64,000 nt of DNA. Source: Chloroflexota bacterium. GTDB taxonomy: Bacteria; Chloroflexota; Dehalococcoidia; Tepidiformales; Tepidiformaceae. The stretch is taken from positions 103,780-167,779 of the forward strand of contig JAPOQN010000007.1 in the NCBI GenBank assembly GCA_026710655.1, given 5' to 3'. Below, piece by piece: positions 58,752 to 64,000 of the stretch (the stretch's first letter is position 1; each line of letters begins with the position of its first letter). The notes beneath the pieces are model-generated. The model did no database searches and had not been told where the DNA came from. It was given only the letters and a program-made list of their open reading frames with translations. The position numbers were made by a program, and so were the translations under genes.

Positions 58752-60305
58752 TCAGCCCTCCCCGAGCTCCCGGACGACCTTCGGAAGCCTGCTCGCGATC
58801 TCTCCCGCCAGCAGTCCCCCGTCGCCGTATTCCGTGCGCAGCGCCTCGCCCACGGCTGCGTGCAGGTAGACCCCCAGACTGGCTGCCTCGAAGGGCCCCA
58901 GCCCCTGTCCCAGGTAGGCCGCGATCATCCCCGCCAGCACGTCGCCGCTGCCCGCCGTGGCCAGCAGCGGGTTCGCGAACGGCGAGATGCGCGCCCGCCC
59001 CTCCGTGTCCGCCACCACCGTGTGTGCGCCCTTCAGCACGACCGTGCAGCCGTAGCGCGCCGCCGCCTCCCGCGCCGCCCCCACCCGGTTCTCCTGCACC
59101 TGCGCCACGCTCGAACCCAGCAGCCGCGCCATCTCCCCCGGATGGGGCGTCAGCACCGCCCCCGCCGGCGTCCGCGCCGCCCCGTCTTCGAGCGCCGCCA
59201 GCGCGTTGAGTGCGTCCGCGTCGATCACGACCCGCCCCGCCACGTCTTCCTCGGCGTCCGGCAACAGCGCCCACACCAGCGCCTGCGTCTCACCCGTGTG
59301 TCCCAGCCCCGGCCCCACCACACCCGCGTCGAACCCCGCCCACTCCCGCCGCAGCGCCACCGCCGCCTCTCCCGCGAGGCCGCCGTCCTCGGCCGCTTCC
59401 TGCGGGAGCCAGGTCGCTTCCGCGGCCGCCGGCGCGATCGATGCGATGACCGGCTCCGGACACGCGATCGTCACGAGCCCCGCCCCTGCCCGGTAGGCCG
59501 CCGTCGCCGCCAACGCGGGAGCCCCCCGGTAGCGCGAGCAACCCCCCACCACCAGCACCCTGCCGAACGTGCCCTTGTTTGCATCCTCCGGCCGTGCTGG
59601 CATCGACTCGCGCGTCCAGCGCGAGGTAATCAGCTCGAGCGAAGCCGCCTCCATCGCCTCCGCCGGAATCCCGATGTCGACCACCTGCACGCGGCCGACC
59701 ACCCCGCTCCCCATCGCCTGGTACATCCCCACTTTCGGCAGCCCGAAAGTCACCGTCACGTCTGCCGCCACCGTCAGCGGGTCGACCCCGCCCCCGTCCG
59801 CATCCAACCCCGTTGGCAGGTCGATCGCGAGCACCTTCGGTGGCTGCGACCGCCCCCGCGCGTCCGCCAGCGCCACCAGCGCCTCCCCGATCGGCTCATC
59901 CGCCGTGATCGGCCGCCCCTTCCCCACCCCCAGCAGCGCATCCACCACCAGGTCGGCCTGGGCCATGCGCGGGAGCGCCGCCACCGCCTCCTCCCCCTGG
60001 GTCACCGAAACTTCCCGGAGGGTCAGTTCCTGTAGGTTCTGGTCATCCGACCGCCCTCGCGGCGCCAGCACCGCTACCTCCGCCCCCCAGTCGTGCAGGT
60101 GTCGTGCCGCCACCAGCCCGTCGCCCCCGTTGTTGCCCGGCCCCGCCAGCACGACGATTTCCCGCCCCTCGAGCGTGCCCAGCAGCATCCACGCCTCCTG
60201 CGCCGAGGACAGCCCCGCCTCCTCCATCAGCTGCGCCTCACTCGAACCCGCCTCGACGGCGGCGCGTTCCATCGCCCGCATCTCCTCGACCGTTACCAGC
60301 TTCAC
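58752..60305 (-). CDS. nnr: bifunctional NAD(P)H-hydrate epimerase/dehydratase
   Basis: A 517-residue repair enzyme for hydrated NAD(P)H. The N-terminal YjeF-N epimerase has VVLAGPGNNGGDGLVAARHL and LDADGGGV. The C-terminal ribokinase-like dehydratase has RVLVVGGCSRYRGAP, VVGPGLGHTGET, LTPHPGEMARLLG, VVLKGAHTVVAD and TAGSGDVLAGMIAAYLGQG. The start is GTG at 60305, with a G-rich run about nine bases upstream. It follows acpS, which is often its neighbour in bacteria. Confidence 0.94.
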   Translation of the reverse strand: MKLVTVEEMRAMERAAVEAGSSEAQLMEEAGLSSAQEAWMLLGTLEGREIVVLAGPGNNGGDGLVAARHLHDWGAEVAVLAPRGRSDDQNLQELTLREVSVTQGEEAVAALPRMAQADLVVDALLGVGKGRPITADEPIGEALVALADARGRSQPPKVLAIDLPTGLDADGGGVDPLTVAADVTVTFGLPKVGMYQAMGSGVVGRVQVVDIGIPAEAMEAASLELITSRWTRESMPARPEDANKGTFGRVLVVGGCSRYRGAPALAATAAYRAGAGLVTIACPEPVIASIAPAAAEATWLPQEAAEDGGLAGEAAVALRREWAGFDAGVVGPGLGHTGETQALVWALLPDAEEDVAGRVVIDADALNALAALEDGAARTPAGAVLTPHPGEMARLLGSSVAQVQENRVGAAREAAARYGCTVVLKGAHTVVADTEGRARISPFANPLLATAGSGDVLAGMIAAYLGQGLGPFEAASLGVYLHAAVGEALRTEYGDGGLLAGEIASRLPKVVRELGEG

Positions 60306-60372
60306 GCGAACACCCCCCGGCCTGTTCGAGGCTTGACCTGTGCGATAGCGGCAATACGGCGTGCCTTGAGGT

Positions 60373-60819
60373 TCAACGCAACCCCTCCTCGCGTACGAGT
60401 CGCTGCGCTGCCTCGCCCATGCGCGGCGTGTCCTCTGCTTCGGTCAGCGCACGTTCCCCCACCACCGAGGCCATCGCGAACTCCTTCGAGTGGGTCAGGC
60501 TGATGTCGAGGCCGCGAAGCTCGATTCGCTCCGCCCGCCCCGCGCCCCGCCGGTAGAGAAACACGAGCGGCTTGCCCCGGCGGGTCGGCAGAACCTCGAT
60601 GTCGCGCCACCCGACGCCGCGCACGCCCGTGCCCAGCGCCTTCATGACCGCCTCCTTGGCGGCGAAGCGCGCCGCCAGCTCGGGGATGCGTCCCCGGCAG
60701 TGGCGCACCTCATCCTCGGTGAACCCCCGCCGCAGGAAGCGCTCGCCGTGGCGGTCGAGCACCCTCCGCACACGCGCGATCTCGATGATGTCGATTCCGT
60801 GGGCAAACTTGCGGGCCAC
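60373..60819 (-). CDS. acpS: holo-[acyl-carrier-protein] synthase
   Basis: A 148-residue phosphopantetheinyl transferase that activates ACP. It has GIDIIEIARVRRVL, LRRGFTEDEVRHCRG, LAARFAAKEAVMKALGTG with the catalytic Glu and Lys, and LDISLTHSKEFAMASVV. The last 30 residues extend beyond the usual 120. The GTG at 60819 has a TAGGAT box six bases upstream. Confidence 0.95.
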   Translation of the reverse strand: MARKFAHGIDIIEIARVRRVLDRHGERFLRRGFTEDEVRHCRGRIPELAARFAAKEAVMKALGTGVRGVGWRDIEVLPTRRGKPLVFLYRRGAGRAERIELRGLDISLTHSKEFAMASVVGERALTEAEDTPRMGEAAQRLVREEGLR

Positions 60820-60825
60820 CCCACG

Positions 60826-60831
60826 ATCCTA
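60826..60831 (-). promoter_or_regulatory. leaderless-type -10 box for acpS
   Basis: TAGGAT lies exactly six bases before the GTG at 60819, divergent from the folD box 30 bases away. Confidence 0.5.
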
Positions 60832-60860
60832 GCCCCTCGCCCTTCCCCACGCCCAAACCG

Positions 60861-60866
60861 TACCCT
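60861..60866 (+). promoter_or_regulatory. leaderless-type -10 box for folD
   Basis: TACCCT lies exactly six bases before the folD ATG at 60873, with no ribosome-binding sequence between. Confidence 0.5.
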
Positions 60867-60872
60867 TGGCGC

Positions 60873-61760
60873 ATGACCGCCACCATCATCGACGGACGCG
60901 CCATTGCCGCCGAACTCCGCGCCGAACTCGCCCGCGAGGTCGCCGACCTGACCGCCAGCGGTGTCACGCCCGGCCTCGCCGCCGTCCTTGTCGGCGACGA
61001 CCCCGGCTCCATCAGCTACGTCACCGCCAAGGCCGAGGCCTGCGCCGAGATCGGCATCTTCTCCGAGACCATCCGCCTCCCCGCGGACATCGCCCAGGAC
61101 GCCCTCCTCGACCGCATCACCGCCCTCAACGCCGACGATCGCTTTCACGCCATCCTCCAGCAGCTCCCCCTCCCCGCCCACATCGACGAGCGCCTCATCC
61201 TCGACGCCATCGACCCCATGAAGGACGTCGATGGCCTCCACCCCACCAACCTCGGACGCCTCCTCCGCGGCGAATCCGGCGGCCCCATCCCCTGCACCCC
61301 CCAGGGCGTCATGCACCTGCTCGCCCGCTCCGGCGTCGACCCCGCCGGGACGCACGCCGTCGTTGTCGGGCGCTCCTCGCTCGTGGGCCGGCCCCTCGCC
61401 GTCCTCCTCTCCAACAAGGCCGCTGGCGCGAATGCGACCGTAACCCTCTGCCACACCGGCACCACCGACCTCGCCGCCCACACGCGCACGGCCGACATCC
61501 TCGTCGTGGCGGCCGGTCGCCCCGGAACCGTGACTGCTGACATGGTCAAGCCCGGCGCGACCGTGATTGACGTCGGCACGAACCGCATCGACGACGCCTC
61601 CCGCAAGCGCGGCTGGCGCCTCGTGGGAGATGTCGACTTCGCCGGCGTTTCCGAGGTCGCCGGACGCATCACGAAGGTGCCCGGCGGGGTCGGCCCAATG
61701 ACCATCGCCATGCTGCTCGCCAACACCGTGCGCGCCGCCCGCGTAGCCGCCGGCGGCTAG
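60873..61760 (+). CDS. folD: bifunctional methylenetetrahydrofolate dehydrogenase/cyclohydrolase
   Basis: A 295-residue enzyme interconverting one-carbon folates. It has SYVTAKAEACAEIGI (catalytic Lys), LQQLPLPAHIDERLIL, KDVDGLHPTNLGRLLRG, PCTPQGVMHLL, VVVGRSSLVGRPLAVLL, ATVTLCHTGTTDL and the ending PGGVGPMTIAMLLANTV. FolD links the folate pathway to the CADD-like gene in this genome only by function, not by position. Confidence 0.96.
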   Translation: MTATIIDGRAIAAELRAELAREVADLTASGVTPGLAAVLVGDDPGSISYVTAKAEACAEIGIFSETIRLPADIAQDALLDRITALNADDRFHAILQQLPLPAHIDERLILDAIDPMKDVDGLHPTNLGRLLRGESGGPIPCTPQGVMHLLARSGVDPAGTHAVVVGRSSLVGRPLAVLLSNKAAGANATVTLCHTGTTDLAAHTRTADILVVAAGRPGTVTADMVKPGATVIDVGTNRIDDASRKRGWRLVGDVDFAGVSEVAGRITKVPGGVGPMTIAMLLANTVRAARVAAGG

Positions 61761-61792
61761 CCCCTCACCCCGATCCTTGGGACACTGGCGTC

Positions 61793-62897
61793 ATGCACCA
61801 GCTGCTGAACCAGGCCCGCGAACTCCTCCTGCGTATCTCCGACACGCTGGTGCGTCTTTGACCTCTCCCAGGCAGAAGAGCAACTAGCCGAGCTCGAGGC
61901 GCGGTCCTCCGAGGCCGCCTTCTGGGATGACGCCGAGCACGCACGCGGCGTCATGCAGGAGATTGCCTCCCTGCGCGAGCGCGTTGAAACCTGGCGCGGC
62001 CTCGAGAGCCGCGCCCGCGACCAGGTCGAGCTCCTTGAGCTCGCCATCGCCGAGGACGACGACTCCCTGGCCGAGCAGGCCGGCGACGACCTGCGCGCCC
62101 TCGAATCCGAGCTCGACCGGCTCGACTTCGAGCTCCAACTCTCGGGCGAGTACGACCACCGCGACGCCATCCTCGCCATCCATGCCGGGGCCGGCGGGAC
62201 GGAGTCGCAGGACTGGGCCGAGATGCTCCTGCGTATGTACCTGCGTTGGTGCGAGGCCCACGGCTACGGCACCGAGGTGCTCGATACCACCGAGGGCGAG
62301 GAGGCCGGCATCAAGAGCACCACCGTCGAGGTGCGCGGCCCCCTTGCCTACGGCTACCTCGCCAGCGAACGGGGCGTCCACCGCCTCGTCCGCCTCTCCC
62401 CCTTCGATGCCGCCCACGTCCGCCACACGAGCTTCGCCAAGGTCGAGGTGATGCCCGAGGTCTCCTCCACCAGCGAGGTCGAGGTCAACCCCGACGAGAT
62501 CCGCGTTGATGTCTTCCGCGCCAGCGGCCACGGCGGCCAGAACGTGCAGAAGAACTCCACCGCCATCCGCATCACCCACATCCCCACGGGCATCGTCGTT
62601 ACCTGCCAGAACGAGCGCTCCCAGCACCGCAACCGCTCCAGCGCCATGAAGGTTCTCGAGTCGCGTCTCCTGGAGCGCGAGCTGCTCGCCCAGGAGGAGG
62701 AGCGGGCGCGCCTCAAAGGTAAACATGTGGATATGGGCTGGGGAAACCAGATACGAAGCTACGTGCTTCACCCCTATAAGATGGTCAAGGACCATCGCAC
62801 CGATTTCGAGACCAGCAACACCACCGCCGTGCTTGATGGAGACCTTGACGACCTGATGGGCGCCTTCCTGCGCGCCCGCGTTGGAGAAGACGCGTGA
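61793..62897 (+). CDS. prfB: peptide chain release factor 2 (programmed +1 frameshift)
   Basis: RF2 recognises UAA and UGA stops. The ORF begins at ATG 61793 and reads 22 codons to TGA at 61859-61861. Ribosomes then shift +1 at CTT-T to continue from GAC 61860, giving about 367 residues. The second part has SGEYDHRDAILAIHAGAGGTE, the codon-recognition tripeptide SPF in RLSPFDAAH, and RASGHGGQNVQKNSTA with GGQ. Use of the classic CTT-TGA-C site means this is regulation, not a broken gene. GACACT lies six bases before the ATG. Confidence 0.95.
61856..61862 (+). promoter_or_regulatory. programmed +1 frameshift site of prfB
   Basis: CTTTGAC is the universal slippery site: CTT in the P site, in-frame TGA, then C. 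The internal Shine-Dalgarno stimulator found in many bacteria (AGGGGG three bases upstream) is weak here (CTGGTGCG). Confidence 0.93.
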
Positions 62898-64000
62898 GAA
62901 CTGCCCTCCTCGTGCCCGTCCTCGCTCTCCTGGCGGGTCTCGTGCTGGGCCTCCCCACTGCCGCCTCCGCCCAGTCCCCCGAGTACGTCACAGCCATCGA
63001 GAACGAGTTCCCCCAGTTCCTGCGCTTCCGCCTGACCACCACCGCCCCCGCCGAGGTCACCGATATCAGCCTCCGCTACCGGGTCGTCGGAGCAGGTTCC
63101 CTCGCTCGGGCGAAGCCAGAAACATTCGAGCCCGGATCCGATGTGCGGGTCGAGGTCCGCGTTGCCACGGGCACGCTCGGCTTCATCCCCGTCGGCACCG
63201 AGTTCATCTATCACTGGGAGCTCACCCTCGCCGACGGCTCCACCATCGAGAGCGAGGAAGACAGCTACATCTACCTGCCCCCGGGCAAGGACTGGCAGAG
63301 CGTCCACAACGACTTCATGCGCGTCTATTTCCACGGAAACCGGGAGGAGACTGCCCTCCGCTACCTGGAGGCTGCCGATCGCACCTACGCGCGCGTTGGT
63401 GCGCTCCTCCAGACTCAGCTCGAGACCGTCCCCGTGAACACCGTCCTCTTCGCCTCCGAGTCCGATCTGGAGGAAGCCCAGCCCGGTCGCAGCGAGGCCT
63501 ACGACGCCGCCACCTTCCTCTGCGGCAGCCAGGTCGCCATCAACGTCATCTTCGTCATCGACCGCAGCTGCGGCACCCGCGACCGCAGCGACACCCTCCG
63601 CCACGAGTTCACGCACATCCTCACGAAGGCGGCCGGCGAAGGCGCCCTCGGCAAGGTCCCCTCCTGGCTCGATGAGGGCACCGCCGTCTACTCACAGACC
63701 GAACCCGGCAGGGGCTTCACCGACCCCTTCGAGGTCGGCGTCGCCATCAACCGCCTCATCCCCTTCAGCACGATGGTCTCGGGGAATAACGACCCCAACC
63801 TGGTCGGCCTCTTCTACGGCCAGTCCTACGAGATGGTGCGCTTCCTCATCGCCCGCGATGGCGAGGAGGCTTTCGCCCGCCTCTTCGCCACCATCAAGGC
63901 CGGCAACCGCTTCGACCGGGCCATCGAGATCGTCTACGGAATCACGCTCAATGAGTTCGAGACCGAGTTCCGCGCCTTCCACGACCTCCCCCCCCCCCCC
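62894..64000 (+). CDS. secreted zinc metallopeptidase (MA-like, gluzincin type), 3' end cut by window
   Basis: At least 369 residues are visible. The GTG overlaps the prfB stop (GTGA). A signal peptide (LLVPVLALLAGLVLGLPTAA, cut near ASA-Q) precedes a beta-rich domain. The peptidase part has LRHEFTHILTKAAGEG (HExxH) and, about 20 residues on, VPSWLDEGTAVYSQ with the third ligand Glu. This is the pattern of peptidase-MA-like proteins. Substrate unknown. The frame is still open when the window ends in a run of 13 C. Confidence 0.82.
   Translation, partial: MRTALLVPVLALLAGLVLGLPTAASAQSPEYVTAIENEFPQFLRFRLTTTAPAEVTDISLRYRVVGAGSLARAKPETFEPGSDVRVEVRVATGTLGFIPVGTEFIYHWELTLADGSTIESEEDSYIYLPPGKDWQSVHNDFMRVYFHGNREETALRYLEAADRTYARVGALLQTQLETVPVNTVLFASESDLEEAQPGRSEAYDAATFLCGSQVAINVIFVIDRSCGTRDRSDTLRHEFTHILTKAAGEGALGKVPSWLDEGTAVYSQTEPGRGFTDPFEVGVAINRLIPFSTMVSGNNDPNLVGLFYGQSYEMVRFLIARDGEEAFARLFATIKAGNRFDRAIEIVYGITLNEFETEFRAFHDLPPPP

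Noticed and set aside
61793..61861. Frameshift or nonsense mutation in prfB
   Set aside because: The in-frame TGA within CTTTGAC is the known programmed frameshift site of RF2 genes, and the downstream frame is intact.
1..64000. tRNA or rRNA genes
   Set aside because: I looked for T-loop patterns such as GGTTCGAATCC and for rRNA-like conserved segments and found none with flanking acceptor complementarity. A covariance-model search would settle this.
63988..64000. Poly-C run at the window end as a phase-variable tract in the metallopeptidase gene
   Set aside because: It lies exactly at the window edge, so its true length and the following sequence are unknown; it could be an assembly edge artefact.

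Overview
The window is a gene-dense, very GC-rich bacterial chromosome segment. Third codon positions are strongly G/C-biased, many genes overlap by 4 bases (ATGA or GTGA), and GTG and TTG starts are common. The gene set (T-box-controlled trp operon, NurA/HerA pair, SelB, short core-MetE, SecDF fusion, FolD, RF2 with the classic frameshift) fits a member of the Chloroflexota, perhaps the Dehalococcoidia or a relative. That placement is inference: there is no rRNA in the window and no search was possible. No tRNA, rRNA, CRISPR array or prophage was recognised.

Layout. 1-4.6 kb: the end of a DUF2851 gene, then leucine biosynthesis (leuC, leuD, leuB) with aat and a 56-residue peptide between them. 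4.7-12.2 kb: citrate synthase, a flavoprotein, an XRE regulator, a phosphoesterase, tsaE-tsaB-ndk, a cyclophilin, an MFS transporter and a SirB1-like protein. 12.2-22.4 kb: a long co-directional block of CRP regulator, GDPD, hemW, selB, nurA, an unknown gene, herA and a sulfur-carrier cluster (TusA-like, DsrE-like, TusA-like fused to core MetE). 22.4-27.6 kb: a looser region with a zinc-ribbon protein, two secreted surface proteins, a methyltransferase and most of the heptanucleotide repeats. 27.6-35.8 kb: secDF-yajC, an HD protein, a Xer recombinase, tyrS-ribF, a VanZ-like protein and scpA. 35.9-47.8 kb: a leftward trp supra-operon read from one promoter through a tryptophan T-box. Its order is CADD-like, trpS, trpE, Nudix/CMD, HAD, unknown, trpG, trpD, trpC, trpF, trpB, CPBP protease, trpA, aroH. 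47.9-52.3 kb: hydrolase, DUF2203, glgC and nadE. 52.3-55.7 kb: an accessory patch with an AbiJ-like protein, a secreted trypsin-like protease and a duplicated gene end. 55.8-64 kb: recJ-fabF, nnr, acpS, folD, prfB and a secreted metallopeptidase cut by the window end.

Four things stand out. (1) A dispersed family of tandem 7-bp repeats, variants of AGYCACT / AACCACC / AACAGCC, lies between genes, supplies the last codons and stop codons of several genes, and once forms an in-frame 28-residue linker inside a fusion protein. (2) A Trp T-box with specifier codon TGG heads an operon whose first gene resembles the self-sacrificing p-aminobenzoate synthase CADD, with the substrate Tyr, the Lys and all metal ligands present. 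(3) Many genes start 6-9 bases after a TANNNT box, suggesting widespread leaderless transcription. (4) A 67-bp copy of the 3' end of a small gene lies 2,060 bp away across a protease gene, marking an insertion or duplication.

All coordinates and residues were read by eye. Function calls rest on recognisable motifs and family knowledge, not on searches.
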